A program made the position numbers and the translations under genes. Positions 1-10,166 of a stretch of DNA of 18,501 bases are shown piece after piece (position 1 is the first letter of the stretch; each line of letters opens with the position of its first letter). This stretch comes from Bondarzewia mesenterica. Lineage: Eukaryota > Basidiomycota > Agaricomycetes > Russulales > Bondarzewiaceae. The stretch lies in the NCBI GenBank assembly GCA_004802705.1, contig SGPL01000615.1, forward strand, positions 1 through 18,501, in the 5' to 3' direction. Under the pieces are notes generated by a model that worked only from the letters and a program-made list of their open reading frames with translations, did no database searches and was not told the origin of the DNA.

Positions 1-180
1 CAATTTGGGAAGGATGTGCTTAGCATGAGTGTCGTTTCAAAACAGACATATATCTGTTGATAGCTATATCAATACCTCATGGATCACTCTAATTCTTGGC
101 TAGGTCTTAGTTGGTATTGTTATCTCAATTGTCATATTTTTTTCTGGACAGAAAAGCAAGCAGCGAGTGAAATACTGTAG

Positions 181-212
181 GGTGTTCGTTTTGATAGGGG
201 TGTTCATTTTGA
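181..212. repeat. Two direct copies of an 18-bp-period motif
   Basis: GGTGTTCGTTTTGA (181-194) recurs as GGTGTTCATTTTGA (199-212), one mismatch apart. The pair follows ACTGTA (174-179), the same six bases that open the inverted repeats of the element at 1174-1802. It could be one surviving end of another transposon, but I found no inverted partner in this window. Confidence 0.45.
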
Positions 213-263
213 CGGTCCTACACTAGGACCCCCGATAATAGGCGGAGGGGGTTTAATACTAGT

Positions 264-409
264 CCACCAGCTTACGACCGATTTTGGGACAAAAGGCTTG
301 ATACGCCGTGGCTGAGAGTCCACCAGTTCCTTACCCGTTTTGGACGGAGGTCTGAACGCATTGTCCACCAGTTACTCCCGCCGCCCAGACGTAAGAAACA
401 ATCCACCAC
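264..409. repeat. Degenerate CCACCAG repeat cluster
   Basis: CCACCAG occurs at 264-270, 320-326 and 365-371, with CCACCAC at 403-409; the spacing shrinks (56, 45, 38 bp). After the first two copies the sequence is also alike (TTAC, a CCG, then TTTTGG). Read on the minus strand the motif gives recurring Trp-Trp-Thr in an open frame, but nothing else supports a gene there. Confidence 0.4.
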
Positions 410-540
410 TTGGCCACACTTCTCCGACTTAGGGACATCTCTTCCTATCTCTCTACTGGTAGCAGCGGGTGGCCCCGGGCTGGCACCAACAATGGCTACG
501 GTCAATGTGTGGCAAGGCATTGCTTCCCACTATTATCTCG

Positions 541-550
541 TATATATAAT
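541..550 (+). promoter_or_regulatory. TATA-box-like element before the gene at 602
   Basis: TATATATAAT ends 51 bp before the ATG at 602 and is followed by CT-rich sequence, a layout common for fungal core promoters. This is an inference from position and composition only. Confidence 0.35.
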
Positions 551-601
551 GTCCGTTCAATTGCTCTCACAATTCAATATCTAACTTTAGTCTTCCTCGG
601 G

Positions 602-1080
602 ATGTCTAACACCAATCTTATCATCATTGTTGACCCTCCGACCACTGATACACCACCTTCCGAAGAAAATCTGTCCTCGTGGATCTGTGCTGACAAATTA
701 TACCGTGATGTGCCCCACTTCATTGCTTTGCAGAAGGGTTTCCGAATCATCCTCAATCGGAGCAATTTCTTATCTTGCAGTCCAAGTCTGGAAGTATGTA
801 CAACAGCATCAGTTTCATGCCATCCACGGTCCATCGGCTTCTCTAGGTATCCCTCGCTTTGCACATCTGCCGGCCACTGCATTCTCTCATCATCATCCCG
901 TCAAATTCTATCCGCACGATGAGCAAGGGTGCGTTTGTAGAATTGGTCCCCCGCTTCTTTGATACCATTTACAGCAAGCTGTCTTTCGAGAAAGCCCTAG
1001 TAGGACCCACTGTGAAGAAGTTACTTACAAGCAATAGGGGGCAAAAACAGTTGGAGGTGGAGGATCCATGTTTGGAATGA
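602..1080 (+). CDS. Small two-exon hypothetical protein (141 aa)
   Basis: I do not recognise this protein. Exon 1 is 602-793 (64 codons, phase 0) and exon 2 is 847-1080 (77 codons plus TGA). The 53-bp intron between them has a textbook fungal donor GTATGT and ends CTCTAG, and the frame stays open across it. A TATA-like element lies 51 bp upstream. The N-terminus (MSNTNLIIIVDPPTTDTPPS) is hydrophobic then Pro/Thr-rich. The second half (FVELVPRFFDTIYSKLSFEK) looks like amphipathic helix and the end is acidic. No signal peptide, membrane segment or catalytic motif stands out. It sits between repeats and a transposon-like element, so it may be a fragment of a mobile-element gene rather than a host gene. 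The intron and phase are what support it. Confidence 0.42.
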
Positions 1081-1173
1081 GTGCGGGGCAGTATGAATAT
1101 ACCAGACGCTAGTTATTCTCGAGATTTTATTGTGATTTAAATACAATTTTTACAATTTTTCTAGAATGTAATA

Positions 1174-1802
1174 CACTGTACCCCCACGTAGTTAGGCAAG
1201 GCGCTTAATCAATCACATGACCATGAGAAGGGGGGATGCTAAGCAACGCACCTTGGGGGACAGGGGACAGAGGCAATCTGCGAGAAAGTGACGGAAGCAG
1301 AATGACCATTGTGATGTGAGCAATGCCGCCGATGGGGCAATGGGAGGTGCAAGTGAAGAAGACTTGCACAAAACAGGGCCGAAAGCAAAAGAATGAGGAT
1401 GGCATTGCCGCACAGTACTGCAAATTACCGCAGTCCAAGGTGCACTGCAAGAAAATGTACTCGCTAGCGATGCTAGCGCCGATGAAGGGCCGTCAAGCGG
1501 GCGTACTGCTATGTCGCGCCCTCGGCTTGTCATATGTTTGCCTGCAGTGGTTTCACGTTAGGCTGACAGTATTCTGGCCGGTATCTCATAATTTTTCTTG
1601 TCTCAAGATCTCAATGCTTATGTCGGCCTTCTAGCATTTTTTTGTGATTTTTGACAAATTTTGTGAATATATTGTATATTTTATTTTAATAAGGGGGTCC
1701 TAGGCAATTGACCCCCGGGGACAGGGGACATTTGAGTGAATAGGCAACGCTGAAGAGCCTCGGGGGACAGGGGACATTGCCTAACTACGTGGGGGTACAG
1801 TA
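1174..1802. mobile_element. 629-bp non-autonomous TIR element with TA flanks
   Basis: Positions 1175-1199 and 1777-1801 are perfect inverted complements over 25 bp, each starting ACTGTACCCCCACG. The dinucleotide TA lies just outside on both sides (1172-1173 and 1803-1804) if the element is taken as 1174-1802 with one mismatched tip pair. TA target duplication and short TIRs fit the Tc1/mariner/pogo superfamily; with no ORF above about 100 codons it would be a MITE-like non-autonomous copy. Inside, GGGGACAGGGGACA occurs three times in the same orientation (1256-1269, 1717-1730, 1763-1776). The right end lies 260 bp before the start codon of the wall-protein gene, so it may supply or disturb part of that promoter. 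Confidence 0.72.
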
Positions 1803-2061
1803 TATCAACGACGCCCACCGGTCAGTTCTCCTGTCATCGTCCACAGCCTTGTCTCTGTCGCTCTCTATATCAGCCGCTCATTCAACACACCCACACCCAC
1901 ACCCACCCACACTCTCTACATTTCTTTTTGGCTTTCCGAGACCTTTGGACCTGCACGTATTCAACTTATAACATTCCTCGTTGTCATTCATCGCTTACGC
2001 TTTTCGAACTTCTTCAGTGACCAGTACATACACTCACATAAAACAAATAAGTATCGCCACA
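1803..2061 (+). promoter_or_regulatory. Promoter and 5' leader of the Kre9/Knh1-like gene
   Basis: This stretch has a CTATAT element (1865-1870) and a CACACCC-type simple repeat (about 1886-1912), then CT-rich sequence and CACA before the ATG. Pyrimidine-rich leaders are common before fungal start codons. I see no defined factor-binding site. Confidence 0.35.
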
Positions 2062-3192
2062 ATGTTCTCGCGACTTGCCCTGCCCATTCTTTTGTCTTTG
2101 GTGTCTATCGCCCGTGCGGACCCGAACCCTCAGGAGCCTGGTCCTAACCAGGTTTTCCAGGAGGGGAAGACTTGCCACATCGCATGGACTCCTGATGCGT
2201 CGGGTACTTGGACGTCCATGGCTATTGAGCTGATGACGGGGGACAACTTGGATATGATTCACTTGACCAGTGAGTCCGTTTCTTGCTTCTTTGTTGAACA
2301 CCTCTTCAACGAGGCCTCGAAATTTGGTGGGGTATGCTTCATACACGAATTCTCGAGTTGTTTTTACTTTGTGTAAACTACCCTTCTCTTCCTAATCTGC
2401 GTGTATTTTTTGAACGATGAAAATGGTCGATGCTCATCGCTTCGCCGTTTAGGCTGATGGGTTTAATCTCAGGTTCATTTTTCTGACCTGCATGCTGACG
2501 TTCAATCATTTATTTTACAGCTGTGACCACCGTTGACGGTACCAAGACGTCCACCTTCGATCTCACCTGCCCCGACGTAAGTTTGCCCACCTCTTTAATC
2601 CAACATGTCTAATTCGACTCACCAACTCGATTTTCAGGTGACTCTCTACGCACCGGTCTATTTCTATCAGTTCTCAATCCCTTCTGCTCCCGACACTAAA
2701 TACTGGACGACGCGGTTTGCCATCTCTGACGCTTCCGGAAAAACTGTCGCCGCTCCCAACTCAACCCAGCCCACTGGCGAAGCCATCGCATGGGGCACAG
2801 GGGCACTCGCAAACCCCAGCATCGCTGTCGCCGCTCCGTCCTACCTCAGCGGTACGAGCAGCGGCTCGACCGCCGCGTCTGGCTCATCGTCTAGTGTTGC
2901 GTCGTCGTCAGCCTCCTCCGTTGCCGTGTCTTCAGTGTCAGTGTCGACTTCCGTCGCCGCATCGGCATCGGCATCGCCCACGTCTTCCAGCTTCGTCATA
3001 CAGACCGTATCGAAGTCCTCCAGCTCCGCAAAAGCGTCGTCCACCGACAGTGCGAGCGCGGCCGCCAGCGCGACCGCCGGGTCCGCGTCGTCGCAGACAG
3101 GTGCTGCACCCGCTCTCTACCCCTTCGCCTCGCGCGTTCTACAGACCACAATCGCGCTCACCGTCGTCGCGGGCACTTTCGTCCTCCTCTAA
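2062..3192 (+). CDS. Kre9/Knh1-like Ser-rich GPI-anchored wall protein
   Basis: Three exons: 2062-2269, 2521-2576 and 2638-3192. The introns are 250 bp (GTGAGT...TTTACAG) and 61 bp (GTAAGT...TTTCAG), in phase, giving 272 aa. The N-terminus MFSRLALPILLSLVSIARA is a secretion signal. Next comes a beta-sandwich-like domain of about 130 residues with the family hallmarks of an early 'G..C.I.W' stretch and a later 'YFYQFSIP...Y.T.RFAI.D' stretch, as in Ser/Thr-rich GPI-anchored proteins related to yeast Kre9/Knh1. From about residue 165 the chain is very Ser/Ala/Thr-rich, fit for heavy O-mannosylation. It ends in a hydrophobic tail (QTTIALTVVAGTFVLL) typical of a GPI-attachment signal. Kre9/Knh1 act in beta-1,6-glucan assembly in yeast, but many basidiomycete members are uncharacterised wall or surface proteins, so I infer only a cell-surface role. 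The first intron is long for this window. Confidence 0.87.
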
Positions 3193-3832
3193 ACCTACTC
3201 CCATCCGCCCCTTTTGCACTTTATTTTACTCCGCACGTCTTTTTCCCTTTTTGATATACCAGCGTTCAGAACCTTGCGCCACGATGTATTGCTATTGTAC
3301 ACAGTGACCTCCTCTATGGCATGAGTACGAGTATTGTTCATTGCTCACGAACACAATGCCGTAACGTTACGTCGCAGATCATCCCCACAGCATTCTTTCC
3401 CCTCCATCGTAGCGCTCTATCCAGAACGTTTTACATATTTAAGTTCCTTTTTTTTTCCTGGGTTCTGTTTGGGTTGAGNATAAGGAGGGTACCCGCTCTA
3501 GTCACTGCAAGAAATTATCATAGTACGCAGACGCTTTATGTCTTTATTGATAACGTGCCAATGCCATACTCTGACCGGGCGGAGGCATCTGTGCTGAAGG
3601 TTGGAAAGACTCGGAGTCTGCGATAGATTTCTCACCTGCGCGCGCTGCAAACTTCATTCATTATCAGCACACGATTAGATATTGTGTAGCAGCGACAACG
3701 AACTCACTCATCATGATCTATTACAAAAATATGTCACAGATAATTGCACAGAATATCATGCACAGATGATAATGACAAATAAAACACAGCCCAAGGTCAA
3801 GCATGCAAAACTCCATCACAAACATAAACAAA
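3193..3832. other. Intergenic region between convergent genes
   Basis: This 640-bp stretch carries the 3' ends of the wall-protein gene (+) and the TPR/J-domain gene (-). It includes an ambiguous base at 3479. An open frame at 3321-3626 has no recognisable motif, no supporting splice structure and crosses the N, so I do not call a gene. Confidence 0.5.
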
Positions 3833-5995
3833 CTAGAATCCGTACCCCGGTGGGAATCCTCTCCCCGCGCCTTGCCCGTACGAGGCGAACCCGCCCGGTC
3901 TGCCTCCCCCGAATTGCGCAAAGATGTTCGCCAAGTCGGCGGGGTTCATTCCATGCATGCCGCCCATCCCGCCCATCCCGCTCGAATCCGTCAAGCCATC
4001 TTCATCCTCACCCATATCGTAGCGCTCGCGTCGCCGCGAGTCCGAGAGGACCGCGTTTGCTTCGACGACTAATTTGAACTTCTCCTCGTCGCCACCCTAC
4101 ACATATCGTAATTCGATCAGGATACGTCAGGATGTCTAGAATCCAGCGACGAATGCACGCACCTTGTCTGGATGATGCTTTAACGACTCGCGTCGGTAAC
4201 CTTTTTTGATCTCAATCTCTGTGCAATCCCTTGCAACGCCTACAGAGCGCCATCAGCAGTTGCTAGATGTTCAAGGATGAAGCACTAACCAAGAATTTTA
4301 TAATAGTCCTTCGTTTTGCTCCGCTTGAGGGCAGTCTCTGCCTTCTTCAGCTCCCCCCGCAGTGCCCGTACTTCGGCATCCGCGCCGTCAAACTCGGCCT
4401 GCTCAATTGAGGCATTGAAGTCAGCGACAGCACTCTGGTATTGTTCCAGGTGCAGATTGATTCGCGCGCGTGTCCGGAGTGCCTTAAACGATGATGGGTG
4501 CAAAGCTAGAGATGCTTCGGTGTCGACGAGAGCTTCCTCGTATTTCGAAAGCTGAGTGAGATGCACGTCAATTGTCTTTTGAGAAAGGATCAAGAATTCG
4601 GAAGACGCACCTTTACTAACGTTGTCGCACGGTTAGAAAGCAGGGTAGCGCGAATCTGACCACCTTTGCCTTCCTCCTCATTCTCGCCAATTCGCTGCTA
4701 TACAATGAGCGAAGTTCCGTATTGCAATCAGGCCAAGCTCACCTCCAACGTTTCAGTGTACTTGTCCAGCGCTTCTTGGAATCTTCCAGACTTGAAAGCC
4801 TGATTGCCCTCCTCCTTCAGCCTCTCGACGTCCTTCACCCGTCTTCGCAAGCGCTGCGCAGGCTCATGTCCAGGGTCGTACCGCAGAGCTGATGCTGCAT
4901 GTTGAAGGGCCTGTGCGAGCTTTCCGCACAAGAACAGAACCAACCCTCGCAGCGTGAGTACGTCTGAAGAATTGGGCTGCAAGCGGAGCGCATCGCTAAA
5001 GCCCAACATGAGCGACTAACAACAATGATAAAAACAGATACGCACTTGGCAGCGATATTTGCTGCATCCCAACTGCCCCTTGCAAGCTCGAGTTGAACCC
5101 TCCATTGCCTCCATTCCGTCGGAATGTCCCCACCTTGTCCCTCAATGCTCCTCAAACATTGGTCCAACGCGATTCGCGCCATACCCCACTCTTTCCGCGC
5201 CTTCGCGCCCTCAAAGTTTCGCAAATGCGCCTCCAGCTCCAATACCTTCTCCTGAAGCTGCAGTGCTGCCGCATTCCCTGGCTCAACTTCGAGAGCCATT
5301 CGGAGAGTCGATAGTGCGGGATTCGATGAGCCGAGCGCGAGCTGACATCGGGCGAGACGAACGAGTGTCTTAACGGATGGGGCGGCAGACTGCAGAGTCG
5401 ACGCTTGTTGGCAGTCGGCGAGGGCTGGTCTGAACATTTTGAGCGCCATGTACGCCGCGGCGCGGTTGGTGAGATAGGCGGGTTCGGTGGGACGGAGGTC
5501 AATGGCTTTAGCGTAGAGGTCGACGGCTTCGCCATATCGCTTCGCCTTGAAGGCCGTATTGCCTTCCTCTTTGAGTTTTTCACCTTCTGCGATGGCGTCC
5601 ACTTCGGGCTTAGTTTCGGGTTGTGAAGATTCTGGTTTTAAAGGGGATGGAGGTTCATCATTCACAGGTGAGAGGGGTGTGGGTGGTGCGGTGTCAACGT
5701 CCATTGGCGCGTCATGCCTGGATCTGCCAAAATATCATGTCAAAAAGCATGTCGCAGAGTAAGTCACGGGATAGAAAATGCAATCGGGGCAGGCGTACGC
5801 GTCGTGCGCCTGCCGATGCTTCTGGACTCATTGCCATGCCTCCGCAATGTACATATGCGATGAACGGTCCTCCATCGTCCCAATAGGAATGCAGCTGTTA
5901 TGAGCCACTTCACACAGACATTGAGCTTACCCATCGCCATTTGCCTGAGCAGCCTTCGCGGCTTGTTGCCTTTTCTTCTGTGACTTCTTGGTCAT
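3833..5995 (-). CDS. TPR and C-terminal J-domain co-chaperone (DNAJC7-like)
   Basis: Minus-strand exons 5931-5995, 5046-5723, 4743-4995, 4611-4697, 4290-4551, 4163-4239 and 3833-4096 splice in phase with GT-AG introns of 207, 50, 45, 59, 50 and 66 bp, giving 561 aa. A Lys/Gln-rich N-terminus and a Pro-rich acidic linker are followed by TPR helices, starting with KLKEEGNTAFKAKRYGEAV near residue 70 and recurring with RLKEEGNQAFKSGRFQEAL. A J domain lies at about 440-505, with DYYKILG, the HPD tripeptide (KHHPDK, at the end of the fifth internal exon) and RRRERYD. The tail is Gly/Met/Phe-rich. This order matches DNAJC7/TPR2, which links Hsp70 and Hsp90 and stimulates Hsp70 ATPase through HPD. 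The first exon is less certain: a later ATG at 5704 would give 533 aa, but the upstream exon joins in frame and lies close to the divergent UBX gene. Confidence 0.92.
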
Positions 5996-6323
5996 GATGG
6001 ATAATTACAAGGAAGGAAAGGTAAAACGTTTGAGTGAATGGTTGACGAGCCTAGGACAACGACGCAGGAAGGAAGCACTTAATGCCCGAAGCCTTCCTGT
6101 GATAAAGCGTGGGAAGATGATGCCCTAACCCAAATCTAGGCGTATTGTACAGATTATTGCTAACCCCAAAATGAGATCTGCGTAACACTTGTGACAGACA
6201 ACTCTTGACGTGTCTACGCAAGGAATACCTTGGTCCTTGGCAGCTATATACAACTGATCACATTGTCTCGAGTCCAGCGCACACACCATTTCCTAGTACA
6301 CATAGCTAAGGCCCCCATCCGCA
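5996..6323. promoter_or_regulatory. Divergent promoter region, J-domain gene and UBX gene
   Basis: This 328-bp gap separates the start codons of two divergent protein-quality-control genes. A TATATA element at 6245-6250 lies 73 bp before the UBX start. I saw no clean heat-shock element (three alternating GAA/TTC units), although GAAGCCTTCC occurs near 6090. If the J-domain gene starts at 5704 instead, the gap would be 619 bp. Confidence 0.5.
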
Positions 6324-7855
6324 ATGTCAGACAGAGATGTTCTAATTTCCATGGGTTTTGACGCTGCTCGGGTGGATTGTACGCGCCATCTTACTATCTG
6401 CACGATCTGCTCACCCAGACGGAGCCTCCTGCGTACCAGGGGCACTCAGAGCGACGAACAACCGTGGTCTTCAGCCAGCCATGGACTTTGTACTAGAGCA
6501 CAATGATGACCCCATACCCGATCCCTCAGCGGCGCCACCTCCACCTGCAGCAAGCGGCGCTTCCAGTGCGGCGGAGCCGATGGATGAAGATGAGGATGAG
6601 GATGTTGCTGCGCTCCGTGCGGTCTACGGCAACGCAAACGTTACCCCAAGTGCTGATGATGCAGAGGCGAAGGTATGTTTGGCAGCGATATTTGACTGAA
6701 GGTGAGGATTGACAAACCCGGGCGCTCGCCAAGAGTATCAAATGCTCTCAGTGTGGCAAGATCTTTAAGAACACCGCGTTGGCCAACTATCACGCTGAGA
6801 AGAGCGGACACGATCAGTTCGAGGAGTCAACTGAGGAGGTGCATTTTGAGCCTCTCTGTCGTTTGACTGTAATTGATTGAGATCGCAAGATCAAACCATT
6901 GACGGAGGAAGAGAAGAATCAAAAACTGCAGGAGCTACGGGAGAAGATGGCTGAGAAGCGGGCGACAAAGGCTGTTCAGGAGGCCAAAGAGGCGAAGGCG
7001 AACGAGGCCATCCGTCGTAAAGGCGGAAAGGTACGTACCCCATCCCCTCTGGCCGTCGTGCAATAGTCGATGGCCCACCGACCTTCGCGCATGACATGTC
7101 CAGGACATGGGTCAAATCAAAGAAGACATGAAAGCAAAACAAATCATCAAAGAGGCCGAACAAAAACGCCTGGGTATCTTTATCTCCCAATTCTTCTTCC
7201 GATCCTGCTCATAATTTCATATCTCGATTTATTTGTTCAGACAAACTCGCAGATGCCAAAGCTCGTGCAGCTATCAAGGTGCAAATCGAACAGGACAAAC
7301 GCGAGCGTGCACGTAAGGCTGCGGAAGAAAAGGCGCGACGCGAGGGCCGGGCGCTCGAGGCCGCTGAATCCGTCGCTGCGCCCTCCGCTGCACCCGCTGT
7401 AGCTGCGTCATCTTCCAATGGAGGGAGCACAGTGTCGGGCAGAGACTTCAAAGATACTCGGCTGCAGATCCGCATGGCAAGCGGCGGCACGCCATATACG
7501 ACCACGCTGCCTAGCGATTCAAGTGCGTTTCATTGCTATGTTTAAATCATTGACGACGCTGTCGCTGAGACGGACAACAGCGCTGCGAGAGGTTGCCGAA
7601 TTTCTAGCAGGACAAACATTGGCTGTGGACGTTGAGACGGTTAGCTTTGCGCAGCATTTCCCAAGGTCAGTTTCCTACTTACGTTTACAGCAAATGAAGG
7701 CTCACACAACGCGATGCACTGTAGGAAACAATTTAGTCCTTCGGATTTCTCAAGAACTCTGCGCGAACTCGGTTTAACCCCTTCTGCTGTGGGTTTTCCT
7801 ACTTCCATCTCTAATCAGTATCTGATTGCCCTTGTAGGTTCTCATTGCTTCATAA
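6324..7855 (+). CDS. UBA / C2H2 finger / UBX protein (UBXN1-like Cdc48 cofactor)
   Basis: Nine exons, all in phase: 6324-6378, 6440-6672, 6734-6838, 6890-7030, 7104-7173, 7241-7522, 7581-7665, 7725-7788, 7838-7855 (introns 49-73 bp), giving 350 aa. Residues 1-43 form a UBA domain: ISMGFDAARVDWALRATNN, with the Trp codon rebuilt across intron 1. A C2H2 finger follows (Cys100, Cys103, His116, His122). Then come a long Lys/Glu/Ala coiled coil (about 135-250), a Ser/Ala linker and a C-terminal UBX domain from about residue 270. The UBX Phe-Pro-Arg loop at 322-324, split by intron 7, is the known p97/Cdc48 contact. This order matches UBXN1/SAKS1-type adaptors, which bind ubiquitin conjugates and Cdc48/p97. 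The final exon encodes only five residues. Exons 3 and 4 use the less usual acceptor AAG. Confidence 0.93.
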
Positions 7856-8154
7856 GGTTACCTGATTTTGTCACATCTGGTGAGACGAGTTTGAGAGAGA
7901 AGAACGAGATGTAGATATATCAATGTATTTCTGCAGCAATCGCATTTCAGAAAATTCATTTGCGTACATAAAACACATGCTGTGATTTGAGGTGCATATA
8001 TGAACAGAACGTAAGTCGTGATACCGCATGCAAGAGATCTAGAAACCAAGCCGTGAGTCGTAAAGGATACTACAGTACTCATACATTAGTATACATCGAG
8101 CCGCCCTGATGAATGCGTGAAAGTGTGGTCGTGTCCGCAGGCGTTTCAAAAGCC
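7856..8154. other. Intergenic region between convergent 3' ends
   Basis: This is AT-richer than the flanking genes and holds the 3' ends of the UBX gene (+) and the F-box gene (-). I see no gene or structured element. Confidence 0.5.
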
Positions 8155-10166
8155 TTAGACGATGTCCTCCGGCAAGTACTCCCACACGCTCACGCTTCCA
8201 TTCTTCCACGCAACCGCGACCCTGCCGACCTCCTCATCCATCGCGACAAGGTACGCGCTCGTCGACTGTATCTCACCAAACACCATCGACCCCACGCTAG
8301 AACTCTCGCTCCCGCCCTCGCCCCCATCCCCGCCTCCTCCCTCTGTAGAAGGCGCCGCACCGCTCCGGAGCATCTTGCCCGCGACGCGCTGCCACCCCAT
8401 CCGCGCCTCCGCGCTAACGACCCCAGCGCCGGTGTCTGAGATCGAGTCGGTGAAGAGCGCGGTACCATATGGGCCGAGCGCGGTGTCGGTCACGGAAAAC
8501 AGTTCCACGGAGGAGGCCATGTACTGCAGGAGCGTCGGCGGGAACGCGTATAATGCTTTCGCAAACGGATGGGTCGAAGAGGAAGACTGAGCACCCAACC
8601 CCTGCACCGTGCCGGCATCGTCCAGTCGGAAGTTGATGCTGGCCGGAAGCTGGGGTGGGATGCTGGGCGCGAGCGAGTCTGCCAGTGCGTCGTTGGGGGA
8701 TGTGGGGGATGACGACGACGACGACGATGGGGTGAGGACAAAGTGGTGCAACATGTTGATTGGCCAAGGGTACCACGACCCGAAACGAACGAGGATGTTG
8801 ATGATAGGGTAATCCTGTTTGTTTGACAGTGACGGCGAAGGGGCGTAGGCGTGCGTCAGAGGGCAGACAGTGACTGAATCGAGGCGCCAGCGCCAGCGAT
8901 GTTCCGCTGTCGGCATGAGAACGGGGCACGGTAATGAAGAGGAGGGGTCGGTGGTCGTGGGGAGGGGGACAGGGTGCGACTCTGGAGACGATGCGGCAGA
9001 CGCAGTTTTGAGAGGGGAGGGCAGAGTGAACAGTTTGATGGTTGAATATCCAAATGTGAGAACGGCATCGGGGAGCAGCACGACCCGTACCGTTTCGTTC
9101 ATCTGTTCGCAGTGCANNTGTCAACAAAAGCGCACCGACCCNGCCNCGGCGAGGANANGNGGANGAACTCACGTGTGGAGCACGAGGATCGCGCAGTTCG
9201 TAGAGCACGGCGCCCGTCTTGGAGTCGTGCANCCACACGTTGCCCTCTTGATCCCCAGTGGCGAGCACGTCGCCGCTCAACAGCAAGGGGATGCCATGAG
9301 TCGGGAACTCGGCGAGGGTCACGAAACTCGCGGAGTCTCGTGCGGATCCCAGCGACCGTGACGCCGAAGGCGCATCGATGCCAAGTATGTAAGTTGTCAT
9401 CACCCCCCTGCAAGCGCGCAGGCGTCGATCAGCAACGGCACCACTCAAAGAGTCCGTGGCGAATAAAACATAAAAAAGGAAAAGAGAAAGAGAAGACGCT
9501 CACCCCTCGGTGGATGCAGCAGCCAGCATCGCGGGGCCGTCACGCACTTGGTTCACGGCAAAATGCACCGGGTGCGAGAAGCCGCGCGCGGCGACCGTTT
9601 CTGCGCGAGGGCCGCCAAAATCGATGCACTGCAGCAGGTGTCTCGTCCTGCTCGACGAAGAAGCCACGCTCAAGACAGGTGCGTTGGCCGTCAGCACGAG
9701 GAGCGCGTAGCGGTTCCCGCGGCCCGGTACGAGCTCAAGCGCGGAGGGCAGGTTGTAAGTAGACGCGGGTGGGTGGTCGAGCGTGCGGATTTGTCGGGGG
9801 CGGGGGGCGGTCCACGCGCGGCGGAGCAAGATGGATCGACGCACGGCTGCTTTGAGTTCGTTTGCGGAGAGGGACGGCAGTGGGCCCGAGAGGGGCGGGA
9901 TGGGGATGTGCTGTGAGATGATTTGGGTCTGGAGGAGCGTGTGCCATACCGCGCGGGAGTTTGTGAGAAAGGCAAGTTCTCTAGAGCACTAAAGCCTCGC
10001 TTTGGTGTGAGAATGAACGCGGTGCCGTTGGGGAAGGACACACCTGGCCGAGGGATAAGACGTCTCTGACGTCCAGATCCCGGATAATGAGGAGCAAAAT
10101 GTCCAAGGGAAACAAGAATTTCACGTTGTGATCTGTTACTGCGTCAGAAATCATCCCGTTCAGCAT
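8155..10166 (-). CDS. F-box protein with WD-like repeat region
   Basis: Minus-strand exons 10044-10166, 9504-9988, 9173-9407 and 8155-9102 splice in phase (introns 55, 96 and 70 bp), giving 596 aa. Residues about 17-60 form an F-box: FPLDILLLIIRDLDVRDVL, then LGQCSRELAFLTNSRAVW, the boundary lying exactly on intron 1. Later parts carry beta-propeller-like strands, e.g. LLSGDVLATGDQEGNVW (about 245-261) and a terminal VAVAWKNGSVSVWEYLPEDI. F-box proteins dock substrates on SCF ubiquitin ligases through Skp1; the substrate cannot be told. Ambiguous bases affect intron 3 (9117-9164), and base 9232 falls in the codon after 'GNVW', leaving one residue unknown. The start ATG is the first in the F-box frame of exon 1; an ATG four codons later is an alternative. 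Confidence 0.85.

Noticed and set aside
2717..3307. Pro/Arg-rich plus-strand frame
   Set aside because: It is the shifted frame of the Ser-rich exon of the wall-protein gene.
3321..3626. 101-codon open frame after the wall-protein gene
   Set aside because: It contains an ambiguous base, no recognisable motif and lies in the 3' flank of two convergent genes.
5996..6323. Heat-shock element in the divergent promoter
   Set aside because: GAA and TTC triplets are present but not in the required alternating 5-bp register.
8870..9762. Plus-strand frames over the F-box gene
   Set aside because: These are shadows of the minus-strand exons; two of them run through ambiguous bases.
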